DNA of 39,586 nt from Desulfuromonadaceae bacterium (GCA_019429445.1 JAHYIW010000025.1:1-39586); one strand, 5' to 3'; counted from the first letter of the stretch, positions 1-7,037 are shown. A program made the numbers and translations. Notes: a model not told the origin generated them from the letters alone.

Positions 1-116
1 GAGGTAAACCCGACCTGAAAATCGATGCGTCCTTTTTCCAGGTCAAATTGAAGATCAAGAACCTGCCACGGTGGCATGAGGCCCAAAGCCACAGTAAAAA
101 GCGATTCGGAATTCAC
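1..116 (-). CDS. ISL3-family transposase, N-terminal fragment (cut by window edge)
   Basis: The frame opens at a GTG codon at 116 behind a strong Shine-Dalgarno sequence (GGGAGGTG, 121-128) and stays open for 38 codons to the window edge. The N-terminus contains the block ALGLMPPWQV followed by DLEKGRIDF. From memory this is the opening of ISL3-family transposases, where an ALGL-x-PPW motif is followed by a D-x-E-x-K/R-R-I/L-D-I stretch before a zinc-binding region. The zinc-binding motif and the DDE catalytic residues would lie outside the window and are not seen. The family call rests on the N-terminal block alone. Whether the gene is intact cannot be judged here. Confidence 0.6.
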   Translation of the reverse strand, partial: MNSESLFTVALGLMPPWQVLDLQFDLEKGRIDFQVGFT

Positions 117-125
117 GGAACACCT

Positions 126-150
126 CCCTCAGATAAGTTGATTCTGAGGG
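126..150 (-). promoter_or_regulatory. Hairpin overlapping the transposase ribosome-binding site
   Basis: There is a perfect 8-bp inverted repeat, CCCTCAGA (126-133) and TCTGAGGG (143-150), with a 9-nt loop. On the minus strand its downstream arm contains the GGG that begins the transposase Shine-Dalgarno sequence (121-128). An RNA that reads in from outside the element would fold this hairpin and partly hide the ribosome-binding site. No T-run follows, so it is not a typical terminator. Confidence 0.5.
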
Positions 151-186
151 CACTATATATTGTGGTTGAACTTCAGTAAACGGCTG

Positions 187-393
187 TCAGACTACCCACA
201 CAAAATGGAACAGAACCATATTACTCCATGAACCAAACCGATTTCGTATCGTTGATTCACTATATTTTCCTTTTACTCTATAAGCACTAATTGAAAGATA
301 TTGGTCACCATATTCACGAGCTACCTTTTTGACATCATCTAGAATTTCATCATCAGTTACGCCTTGATGATATTCATTAAGTTTAAATTCCAT
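187..393 (-). pseudogene. Homing-endonuclease-associated repeat protein, 3' truncated by the IS
   Basis: This is the gene of integron cassette 3. The chosen start is the ATG at 393, preceded by AGGA in the minus strand; longer readings would start inside the attC site. The 68-residue product contains one copy of what looks like the HNE repeat (homing endonuclease associated repeat): an acidic helix DDEILDDVKKVAREYG, then YSESTIRNRFGSW. In this family the repeat continues after FGSW with a short alanine-rich end, and several repeats usually lead to an HNH nuclease domain. Here the likeness stops right after FGSWSN, and the last residues and the TGA seem to come from the inserted element. The original gene was therefore probably longer, perhaps an HNH-type nuclease. 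That last step is inference. Confidence 0.55.
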
Positions 394-425
394 ACGTATT
401 CCTATTTTCCCCGCCCGGAGGGTCC

Positions 426-498
426 TTCTAACGCCTGGCATCACCGGCGGCAATGGAGCGTAGCGGAATTGCCGTCCGTGTGCATGGCATTGTTATGC
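426..498 (-). other. attC recombination site of cassette 2 (73 bp)
   Basis: Read on the minus strand, the site starts with R'' GCATAAC (498-492) and ends with R' GTTAGAA (432-426), close to the RYYYAAC / GTTRRRY consensus. Between them the sequence folds back on itself: CGGCAAT pairs with ATTGCCG around the centre, and outer arms contain GCACACGG and CCGGTGATGC. The stop codon TAA of the upstream endonuclease gene is part of the R'' core (493-495), a common arrangement for compact cassettes. The tail after R' leads into the broken HNE cassette. Confidence 0.85.
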
Positions 499-1824
499 AA
501 ATTCTTTTGTTATTTGCTGAAGGCTCTTTACCCACTCTAGGCATGGCTCATCAATTGGGGCTACATCCCGTCGCTTTTGAGCCAAATAAAAGCAATATAG
601 TGTAAACCAATTCTGGCTAAGCTCGGCTTCTGAAATCATATCAGAAGACAGCACTCTGTCATAAACCAAATTGACCCAGTCTTGATAGGTTAGGACTTTC
701 AGAGTTATTGAGTAGAGTTGATCTATTTCGTCGATTCTTTTTTGAATTTCATCAGCTCTATCGATTTTAACACTCGTGACAAATCCTACAGTCTTAATGC
801 AGTCATGATTTTGAAGTTTCTCGACAACCTCTTCAATTTCCTCTCTCAAATATCCTTTTCCATATTTTGCATCCCACGACTCCACAATTTGACCGTTTTC
901 AAGCAGTTCTATGTCTCCAATGTTTCCATGCTTTTTATTAGCTGACCGCATTTGTGATAGAGGTTTTACTTCTAAGTCTCCAAAGGCTCCAGACTCAACC
1001 GCTGCCTGCATGAGTGCATGCATATTGATTTCCAGTAACCGGGCGGCGTAGTCGGAGTTTTCTGAATGTTGAGCAAGAATTGACATAGCAATGCTACGTT
1101 CAACACCTTTTTCTACGACTTTTTTGGCTAACAATAGGAGAATATTCGCTTCATTTGAAAAATCAGATGCGGCATTGATTAGTCTAGATAGGAGGTATTT
1201 CAGTGTTTCAATGGCTGATGATTTTTTCTCTTCAACTTCCTCAACGAGTGCAAGCCATTCAGATCTAGCTCCTCTGAGGTTCGCCTTGTAAAGATGGGTG
1301 TATGGGTAATTTTCGGCTAGACTACGTGTCATCATGAACCCATCAGCATTCAGCCTGAGTAATCCGTGTTTACGCAGTGTCGGTGTTACATAATTCTTGT
1401 CTAGGGTTCGCATGGAAATGCCTTCAACCCAAGAAAATGAGGCACGGTTTACGCTCCCTTTATGCAGCCTGATATTCTGATCAGGTTCAATTGATTTAAC
1501 ACATAATTGCATTACAGAAAGACCTATTAAGGCTCGTCCCACCTCACTCGTCAGCGAATCAACAAGCCCATTCACGCAAGTCTCAGCATCATTGCTTATG
1601 CAAGAAGTATTGGGCTGTTCAGCACCGTTTAGAAGAGTTTCAATGAGCTTGTCGAGAAAACCGTCCTCGAAAGCATCTTTAACTCTTTTGATACGTTTCC
1701 TTGCATTATTTGATATAGCTCCTTCATGGAATGTCTCTGGTTCGCCGTCTCCAGCGTGATATTCGCTTCTATCCTCAAACACTCGCAAGTGCTTCTGCTC
1801 TTTGTCGTTGTTGTCATATTTCAT
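493..1824 (-). CDS. Probable type II restriction endonuclease, PD-(D/E)XK type
   Basis: The 443-residue protein is encoded one base after the methyltransferase stop codon (TAG, A, ATG), so the two genes are translated as a pair within one cassette. I do not recognise a named family from the whole sequence. Near residues 303-320 it has the pattern of a PD-(D/E)XK nuclease core: NIGDIEL (D304, E306), then 13 residues, then ESWDAKYG with D318-A-K320. A helix with KGYLREEIEEVVEKL follows, as expected after the core. The N-terminal half is mostly helical and could bind DNA. Position next to a C5-cytosine methyltransferase, with no other candidate, makes it the cognate restriction enzyme by inference. 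Recognition sequence is unknown. Codon use is AT-rich compared with the chromosomal genes to the right. Confidence 0.7.
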   Translation of the reverse strand: MKYDNNDKEQKHLRVFEDRSEYHAGDGEPETFHEGAISNNARKRIKRVKDAFEDGFLDKLIETLLNGAEQPNTSCISNDAETCVNGLVDSLTSEVGRALIGLSVMQLCVKSIEPDQNIRLHKGSVNRASFSWVEGISMRTLDKNYVTPTLRKHGLLRLNADGFMMTRSLAENYPYTHLYKANLRGARSEWLALVEEVEEKKSSAIETLKYLLSRLINAASDFSNEANILLLLAKKVVEKGVERSIAMSILAQHSENSDYAARLLEINMHALMQAAVESGAFGDLEVKPLSQMRSANKKHGNIGDIELLENGQIVESWDAKYGKGYLREEIEEVVEKLQNHDCIKTVGFVTSVKIDRADEIQKRIDEIDQLYSITLKVLTYQDWVNLVYDRVLSSDMISEAELSQNWFTLYCFYLAQKRRDVAPIDEPCLEWVKSLQQITKEFA

Positions 1825-1825
1825 T

Positions 1826-3778
1826 CTATAGCTCCGTTAACCGCTGAAGGCTTCTCTCGTTCAAGCTGGGAAAGGAATATGGAACGAGCAACTCGCCAGC
1901 TTTAATCTGCTGATTGGTGTTATGGCTTCGAATCTCATAGCCAAGACGTTTTATATTCTTCAGTTCACAAAGCAAGGTGTCTTCATCCACGCCATACGCC
2001 ATGGAGATTTCCCGCAGAGAGTGAATGTTTCTTACCATATTTCCTTGCGTAATATTGACCAGAACCTTCCAGAAAGGGTCTTTCGCAAGTTTTGCATCTT
2101 CCAAGCTAAGCAGTATAGAATAGTTATTTGAGTACTGGTAGTAGCCGAAAAACTGAACGAGATCATCTTTATGAAAATATTTTTTTATAAGTAACTCTAA
2201 GTACTTCCAAGATGCGGTCACGGCGCGATGATTGCTCGAAAATGAGCATATTGTAATGCGGGAAATCATCGGATTATGCGACAACTTGCTTGTTGGCTCT
2301 ATCACGTAGCGATACTTGGCTTCGGAAGCTTCAGCCGTTGAGTCTCGTACAGAGATATCAACTATGCCGTCTTTGATCTCGTGGTCGAAGTAATAGTCCC
2401 ATTCATTGCCATGAGCTTGCTCCAAAGCAAAATCATCTCTCAAGATGTAATGATCGCCTGCTTTATAAGAGGCGGGACTGTTATCTATGAGTTCTCTATT
2501 AGGCAGCTTTTCGATAGCCTCTTTTGCTTTTTTTGAGTATATCTTCGTGAGCATGCTTTTTCTTGCCCGGAAGCCAAGTTGTTTGGTTTCAGGCAACAGA
2601 TCCACCTTAAACGGGAGTGGCAGATTGAAAACTTGCTGAGCGATGCTCAAGGCTAATATTCGTGCTAGGTGGGGTGGAACCGAGTTCCCCAGCTGGTGAA
2701 TAACTTTCTGTCTGTTACCGACAACCTCATAATCATCAGGAAAGGTTTGTAGCCGCTTTAGCTCTTCAATTGTAAAAGTTCTGTTATCCCAATGAAACGG
2801 ACCTGTGTATTGTCCGCCTTGGGCTTTTATTGTTCGAACTGGGGTATCCGGATCGGCTTTGTATAGGTAGTCGGAAAATTTCGATCTCCATCCAAATAGC
2901 GGGGTAGGATGACCCATTCGGTCGGTGTAGAAGCTATAGTTAAGGCCTGGCGGTATGTCATTCAATAAATGCCCATGCCTACCACCTATAGAGTTTCCTT
3001 CCGACTTTGAGATCACATTCTCTATTGCTTTTTTTGCAGAATAATAAGAACGGTTGTCTCTGGAATCTGGGCCGTGGGTTGGACATGGGAACTGAAAATC
3101 ACCTTCTCTTAGGCCTATAATGATGAGCCTTTCTCGAAATTGGGGAACTCCGAAGTCTGCTGCGTCTAGAATCCTCCAATGGAGCTTATACCCAGCTTCA
3201 CTAAAAGCCTCCTGTATCAGCTTCCATGGTTTTCCACCTTGGGCACCCACAATTCTGTAGACATTTTCGAAGAGGAAGCCTTTTGGCTTTAATTTAGTTA
3301 GGATTCGTACGTATTGCTTAAAAAGATTTCCCCTGTCGTCATCAATCCCATTCACTCCGGCTGCCCGGGCACCAGCGGCAGAAAATGTCTGGCATGGTGG
3401 CCCACCAATGATAAAGTCTATATCTTCTAAATCAGGGTCGTAATCGTTGATATCCATGCAAACTATTTTCGAGCCATGCAGACGGCCCGTTGGGGTACTG
3501 TTTCGAGATAATGTTGCAGCAAAGTCTTGTACAAGCTCATTGGCTTCAACAATTTTAAACCCCGCGTCATGAAAACCAATATCAAGCCCGCCGCCGCCAC
3601 TGAAAAGGCTTAACACACGAATATCATCCAAACTGCCGTTTGTCTGCTTTTTGATAAATGCGGTTCCAAAAACATCGGGCCATCCCGATGTTTCTTCAAT
3701 ACCCAATACTTCGAGAGCATCCGTAAACCAGCTTGGCTTGGAAATATGTTCTGCTGGAAATAGTGTTTGTTGTATCAT
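1826..3778 (-). CDS. DNA (cytosine-5-)-methyltransferase of a type II R-M system
   Basis: The enzyme transfers a methyl group from S-adenosylmethionine to C5 of cytosine in DNA, protecting the host from the partner endonuclease. The 650-residue protein shows the C5-methyltransferase motifs in order: motif I LFSGGGGLDIGF (58-69), motif IV GGPPCQTFSAAG with catalytic Cys129, motif VI FENV (170-173), motif VIII FRERLIIIG (214-222), motif IX TPVRTIKAQGG (312-322) and motif X QLGNSVPPHLA (362-372). The stretch between VIII and IX is the target-recognition region. Usual family length is about 300-450 residues, so residues 380-650 are an extra domain, with a helix-turn-helix-like stretch near 585-615. 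The start at 3778 lies only 36 bases after the attC R' site, so a complete promoter of its own is unlikely. Confidence 0.9.
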   Translation of the reverse strand: MIQQTLFPAEHISKPSWFTDALEVLGIEETSGWPDVFGTAFIKKQTNGSLDDIRVLSLFSGGGGLDIGFHDAGFKIVEANELVQDFAATLSRNSTPTGRLHGSKIVCMDINDYDPDLEDIDFIIGGPPCQTFSAAGARAAGVNGIDDDRGNLFKQYVRILTKLKPKGFLFENVYRIVGAQGGKPWKLIQEAFSEAGYKLHWRILDAADFGVPQFRERLIIIGLREGDFQFPCPTHGPDSRDNRSYYSAKKAIENVISKSEGNSIGGRHGHLLNDIPPGLNYSFYTDRMGHPTPLFGWRSKFSDYLYKADPDTPVRTIKAQGGQYTGPFHWDNRTFTIEELKRLQTFPDDYEVVGNRQKVIHQLGNSVPPHLARILALSIAQQVFNLPLPFKVDLLPETKQLGFRARKSMLTKIYSKKAKEAIEKLPNRELIDNSPASYKAGDHYILRDDFALEQAHGNEWDYYFDHEIKDGIVDISVRDSTAEASEAKYRYVIEPTSKLSHNPMISRITICSFSSNHRAVTASWKYLELLIKKYFHKDDLVQFFGYYQYSNNYSILLSLEDAKLAKDPFWKVLVNITQGNMVRNIHSLREISMAYGVDEDTLLCELKNIKRLGYEIRSHNTNQQIKAGELLVPYSFPSLNERSLQRLTEL

Positions 3779-3814
3779 GTATTCATCTTGTCCCAGATCG
3801 TTTTTTTCTTCAAT

Positions 3815-3920
3815 GCATAACGGTAAGGGTAACCGGCTGCGACGTTCCGGAACAATTTGGTAGAGACCTATTCGGGAAGTACCGCTGATTCAACAGTCCG
3901 TGTTCACCCTATGGTTATGT
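3815..3920 (-). other. attC recombination site of cassette 1 (106 bp)
   Basis: On the minus strand the site begins with R'' ACATAAC (3920-3914) and ends with R' GTTATGC (3821-3815). The inner arms also pair: CATAGGGTGAACACGG near the start faces GCCGGTTACCCTTACC near the end. AGGGT-AAC-CGG matches on both sides with an extra base on one arm, as is typical for the extrahelical bases of attC hairpins. It lies 7 bases after the DUF3024 stop codon and 36 bases before the methyltransferase start. Confidence 0.85.
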
Positions 3921-3927
3921 GCGTTTT

Positions 3928-4275
3928 TTAGCCCCAGAAACAGCAAAACTCGTCATCTTCTACTACCGCCAAAAACTCTTCGATTGTTTTTGTTTCAGGT
4001 GTTGGTTCGTACCTGTGCCAATTCAAGTCAGAACGTTGCCAGTAGATTTTCCAAGAGTTTGTCTTTTTTACGTATGTTGCTTTTGCGATTGGTAATTCTA
4101 TTTTTTCACCTGGTAGTTTCCATGCATCTCTGATTTCGAAAATTATTACACTTTGCTTTTCGAGTCGAAAGGCGATATCAACCTCGTTTCGAACGTTCGC
4201 AGGTGGGCGGCGCTTTTCAATATATTGATCTATAATTTTTTCGTACCGCTTAATTTCAAATTCACTGATTGTCAT
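3928..4275 (-). CDS. DUF3024 domain protein (integron cassette 1)
   Basis: The product has 115 residues from the ATG at 4275, chosen because AGGA precedes it at good spacing. An upstream in-frame ATG at 4290 overlaps the core recombination site and is less likely. The sequence fits DUF3024: an N-terminal helix followed by a region with basic and aromatic residues, KIYWQRSDLNWHRYEP near the middle of the C-terminal half, and the typical ending EFLAVVEDDEFCCFWG. The biochemical role of DUF3024 is not known. From memory, members of this family are frequent in integron arrays, which agrees with the attC directly behind this gene. Confidence 0.75.
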   Translation of the reverse strand: MTISEFEIKRYEKIIDQYIEKRRPPANVRNEVDIAFRLEKQSVIIFEIRDAWKLPGEKIELPIAKATYVKKTNSWKIYWQRSDLNWHRYEPTPETKTIEEFLAVVEDDEFCCFWG

Positions 4276-4286
4276 AATTTTCCTGC

Positions 4287-4450
4287 ACATAACAGTAAAT
4301 AGACAGTCTGTATAAAACTGTAAACGCAGACAGTCCGAAGCTGTATAAAAAGTTGACTATTATTATAAAGAATACCTAAAAAACATCGTAATATTGGTGC
4401 CTTGAAAAATTCCTAACCAAAAACAATCCTGGTATATACAGACTGTCTAT
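4287..4450 (-). other. Candidate attI region with inverted 15-bp repeats
   Basis: The stretch lies between the intI stop and the first cassette. A core site GTTATGT (4287-4293, minus strand) marks the junction with cassette 1. Six bases away is ATAGACAGTCTGTAT (4299-4313), and an exact inverted copy, ATACAGACTGTCTAT, is at 4436-4450 just after the intI stop codon. The octamer AGACAGTC also occurs a third time at 4328-4335, giving two direct copies 27 bp apart near the core plus one inverted copy. Integron attI sites carry extra integrase-binding repeats beside the core, so these are the natural candidates. The assignment as attI is inference from position. Confidence 0.6.
4362..4367 (-). promoter_or_regulatory. 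Possible -10 box of a cassette promoter (weak)
   Basis: A perfect TATAAT hexamer lies on the minus strand inside the AT-rich attI candidate, pointing toward the cassettes. No convincing -35 hexamer is present at 16-18 bases, so it would be a weak or activator-dependent promoter. The position is where a cassette promoter would be useful. Confidence 0.25.
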
Positions 4451-4456
4451 GCCTGC

Positions 4457-5500
4457 TTAAAGAGCATCTATCGGGCTCTTGACTCCGTGTCCGCCTTTAT
4501 TGAGAACGTGCGTGTAAATCATGGTCGTACTAACGTCTTTATGACCCATTAGTTCCTGGATTGTGCGGATATCGTAACCGGCCTCAAGCAAGTGGGTTGC
4601 GAAGCAATGTCGAAACGTGTGACAGCCGACTCTCTTGACAATGTGGGTGCGAGCAACGGCTACTTTAACCGCCCGCTGCAACAGAGTTTCATGCACATGA
4701 TGACGCCCTTGCTCTCCGGTTTTGGTATTCTTCCAGCGCCCTTGTTGAGGGAAAACCCACTGCCACCGCCATTCCGTCGGAGCATTGGGGTATTTTCGAT
4801 CAAGCGCATTCGGCAGGGGGACCCTGCCCCACCCGTCATTAAGATCGTTCCGGTGAATTTCCCGAACCTCTTCCAAGTGGGCTTTCAGAGGAGTCGCCAA
4901 CGACTTTGGAAACATGGTTCGCCGGTCCTTGCCCCCCTTGCCGTCCCTCACCAGAATTTCCCCCCGATCAAAATCGACAACCTGCACCCGCAGACGCAAA
5001 CACTCCATCAGCCGCAACCCGGCTCCGTACATCAATGCCACCATCAACCATTTATCACCGGAGATCTGTTCCAAAACAACTTTCACTTCATTCACCGTCA
5101 GGACAACGGGCAGGCGTTTCGGTTTACGCGCCCGGATGACATCCCCCAACGCACCCACCTCGCGTCCGATGACGTGTCGATAGAGGAAGAGCAGAGCACT
5201 GAGGGCCTGATTCTGGGTTGAGGCGCTGACTTTGTCCTGGACGGCCAGATGCGTCAAAAAAACGTTGATTTCAGCTTCGCCCATCTCTCGAGGATGTCGT
5301 ACATTATGAAAATATATGTACCGTTTCACCCATCCGCAATACGTCTGAATCGTGCGCGGGCGGTAATGACGGACTCGAAGTGCATCCTGTAATTGTTCAA
5401 GTAATTTCGGCGAGGTGGTTGGTTGGGGGACGGTGGCTGCCGTGGGGTGACTATCTGATTGGCTTGCCCCTGAGGTCGATCCCCTCCGCTGCTCGTTCAT
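4457..5500 (-). CDS. intI: Integron integrase IntI (tyrosine recombinase)
   Basis: This is a 347-residue tyrosine recombinase that exchanges attC and attI sites. An N-terminal core-binding domain spans about 30-125 (YRPRTIQTYCGWVKRYIYFH). The catalytic residues are R163 in GAGLRLMECLRLR, a lysine in DGKGGKDRR (near 187-191), H294 and R297 in HTFRHCFATHLL, H320 in MGHKDVSTT and nucleophile Y329. Between the lysine and H294 sits an extra stretch, NALDRKYPNAPTEWRWQWVF (about 231-250). This insertion is typical of IntI and absent from XerC/XerD. The start at 5500 has GGGAG at suitable spacing. The first 28 residues are low-complexity and may be a family extension. The cassettes lie 3' of the gene and run the same way, so it is the reversed type. 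No frameshift or stop is seen, so it may be active. Confidence 0.9.
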   Translation of the reverse strand: MNEQRRGSTSGASQSDSHPTAATVPQPTTSPKLLEQLQDALRVRHYRPRTIQTYCGWVKRYIYFHNVRHPREMGEAEINVFLTHLAVQDKVSASTQNQALSALLFLYRHVIGREVGALGDVIRARKPKRLPVVLTVNEVKVVLEQISGDKWLMVALMYGAGLRLMECLRLRVQVVDFDRGEILVRDGKGGKDRRTMFPKSLATPLKAHLEEVREIHRNDLNDGWGRVPLPNALDRKYPNAPTEWRWQWVFPQQGRWKNTKTGEQGRHHVHETLLQRAVKVAVARTHIVKRVGCHTFRHCFATHLLEAGYDIRTIQELMGHKDVSTTMIYTHVLNKGGHGVKSPIDAL

Positions 5501-5540
5501 CGGCTTTCTCCCATGCCCGCACGATAAAAGTTGCAGATGA

Positions 5541-5569
5541 AAATAAACTTAATCGATTGATAGCGTCAA
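5541..5569 (-). promoter_or_regulatory. intI promoter (sigma-70 type)
   Basis: On the minus strand TTGACG (5569-5564) is followed after 17 bases by TTATTT (5546-5541), about 40 bases upstream of the intI start codon. It is the only good promoter candidate in the 211-bp space between rarA and intI. Because cassettes lie downstream in the same direction, it may also drive them. The rest of the 5501-5711 space shows no other feature I can support. Confidence 0.55.
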
Positions 5570-5711
5570 GTAAATTTGTTGAGCTTTAATGCTGTCCATT
5601 TGGCCCCCTTTCAACACCGACGATAGAGCCGTCCTCAATGTTCGCAGACGGCACCCAGCCAGGAAATTGCTGCCACTGGACGGTGCGACGATGTCACCAC
5701 ACAAAAAACCG

Positions 5712-7037
5712 TTATTTCTTTTCCTCCTTCGCGCCCCTCGACCGTCGCAGACTTTCCATCCATGCCAACCGCTCGGCAATCGTCTTCTCGTATCCGCGCT
5801 CGGTCGGCCGATAAAACTTCGTGCCGACCAGCTGCTCCGGCAGATGTTCCTGCGGGGCAACCCCGTCGGTATAATTGTGCGCATACTGATAATTTTTGCC
5901 GTAATCGAGGGATTTCATCAGCGTGGTCGGAGCATTGCGAATATGTAACGGTACCGGCAGTGCGCCGCTGCGCCGCACCTCGGCCTGGGCTTCGCTGATA
6001 CCGACATAGGCCGCGTTACTTTTCGGCGCGCTGGCCAGATAAGTCACCGCCTGCGCCAGATTAATCCGCGCCTCGGGCAGGCCGACAAAGTGAACCGCCT
6101 GTTGCGTTGCCACGCTCAGCTGCAACGCACGGGGATCCGCGTTGCCAATATCCTCAGAGGCGAAGATCACCAGTCGCCGCACGATAAAGAGGGGATCTTC
6201 TCCGGCTTCGAGCATCCGCGCCAGCCAGTAGAGCGCCGCATCAGGATCAGAGCCGCGCAGACTTTTGATAAAAGCCGAAATGACATTATAGTGTTCGTCG
6301 GCGCCTTTATCGTAGAGCAACGCCTTCTTCTGTAATGCCTCCTGAGCCAGCGCCAGGTCGATAACACTTCCGCTTGCCGATGCAGCGGCAACTTCAAGGG
6401 TGTTCAGGGCGATCCGCGCATCACCGTCAGCCTGCGTTGCGATAAAATCAAGCGCATTATCGTCAACCGTTACCCCCTGCTCCGCCAGGCCGCGCGGATC
6501 GATCAACGCTCGTTGCAACAAGGTCTTGATATCTTCGGCAGTCAACGGTTCCAGCACAAAGACACGCGACCGCGACAGGAGCGCTGAATTGACTTCGAAC
6601 GAAGGGTTCTCTGTCGTCGCACCGATCAGGGTGATATCGCCACTTTCAACATGGGGCAAAAAAGCATCCTGCTGGGATTTATTAAAGCGGTGAATCTCAT
6701 CCACAAAAAAGAGCGTCTTGCGACCGTGGTAAGCGCGTTCTTTTTTGGCCCTGGCGACGATCTCGCGCACCTCCTTGACCCCTTGCAGGACGGCTGAAAA
6801 TGCCTCAAAATTACTTTTTGTCGAGGCCGCGATTACCCGCGCCAAGGTGGTCTTGCCGGTACCGGGAGGCCCCCAAAAAAGGACCGAACTCAAGCTGTCA
6901 AGTTCGATCAGACGGCGCAACAATTTCCCTTCGCCGAGCAGCTGTTGCTGCCCCACCACCTCGTCAAGGGTCGTCGGTCTCATCCGTTCCGCCAGGGGGG
7001 CGTCACGGCGATCAATGGCGTTTGCAAACAGGTCCAT
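5712..7037 (-). CDS. rarA: Replication-associated recombination protein A (RarA/MgsA), AAA+ ATPase
   Basis: RarA acts at stalled replication forks and belongs to the clamp-loader/RuvB-like AAA+ ATPases. The chosen ATG at 7037 gives 441 residues, the usual length. It has GGAG upstream and starts with [21 protein letters not shown], typical of the family. Walker A is GPPGTGKT (56-63) and Walker B is [19 protein letters not shown]. An arginine-finger region follows, with [19 protein letters not shown]. The C-terminal tetramerisation region contains [27 protein letters not shown]. The gene faces nadK across a 127-bp intergenic space. It is an ordinary chromosomal gene and marks the right border of the integron island. 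Confidence 0.95.
   Translation of the reverse strand: MDLFANAIDRRDAPLAERMRPTTLDEVVGQQQLLGEGKLLRRLIELDSLSSVLFWGPPGTGKTTLARVIAASTKSNFEAFSAVLQGVKEVREIVARAKKERAYHGRKTLFFVDEIHRFNKSQQDAFLPHVESGDITLIGATTENPSFEVNSALLSRSRVFVLEPLTAEDIKTLLQRALIDPRGLAEQGVTVDDNALDFIATQADGDARIALNTLEVAAASASGSVIDLALAQEALQKKALLYDKGADEHYNVISAFIKSLRGSDPDAALYWLARMLEAGEDPLFIVRRLVIFASEDIGNADPRALQLSVATQQAVHFVGLPEARINLAQAVTYLASAPKSNAAYVGISEAQAEVRRSGALPVPLHIRNAPTTLMKSLDYGKNYQYAHNYTDGVAPQEHLPEQLVGTKFYRPTERGYEKTIAERLAWMESLRRSRGAKEEKK

Larger units (their letters stand above)
1..217 (-). mobile_element. End of an ISL3-like insertion sequence, running off the left edge
   Basis: Only one end of the element is in the window. The call rests on a partial transposase reading frame at 1-116 that looks like the start of ISL3-family transposases. 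The outer boundary is not fixed. It lies between about 190 and 217, because the homology of the neighbouring cassette gene breaks off there and the minus strand offers two plausible ends, GGTTCTG at 217 or GGGTAGTC at 197. A terminal inverted repeat and target duplication cannot be checked without the other end. The element sits in the third cassette of the integron and is oriented so that cassette transcription runs into its transposase gene. Confidence 0.6.
187..5569 (-). mobile_element. Chromosomal integron with reversed integrase and three cassettes
   Basis: All genes here lie on the minus strand in the order integrase promoter, intI, attI candidate, DUF3024 cassette, restriction-modification cassette, broken HNE cassette. 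Two attC sites (3815-3920 and 426-498) separate the cassettes, each with R'' and R' core sites facing the way expected for minus-strand cassettes. The attI-side core site is GTTATGT (4287-4293, minus). In common mobile and Vibrio integrons intI is divergent from the array. Here the array begins at the 3' end of intI and runs the same way, as reported for Treponema and planctomycete integrons. The island is more AT-rich than the rarA-nadK region beside it. The left end is interrupted by an insertion sequence and the true end of the array is outside the window. Confidence 0.8.

Noticed and set aside
120-186. A third attC site left of the HNE gene
   Set aside because: GTTCAAC fits an R'' core, but no GTTRRRY partner follows at a suitable distance, and the stretch is better explained as an insertion-sequence end with transposase leader.
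4294-4456. A LexA box near intI
   Set aside because: CTGT-like words occur, but none forms the CTGT-N8-ACAG palindrome, and delta-proteobacterial LexA uses a different site, so SOS control is not supported.
4592-5221. A 209-codon open frame on the plus strand
   Set aside because: It is the antisense shadow of intI; it has no ribosome-binding site and no protein-like family blocks.
4457-5500. Reading the recombinase as XerC/XerD or a phage integrase
   Set aside because: The extra stretch with YPNAPTEWRWQW between the catalytic Lys and His is typical of IntI, and attC sites lie next to it.
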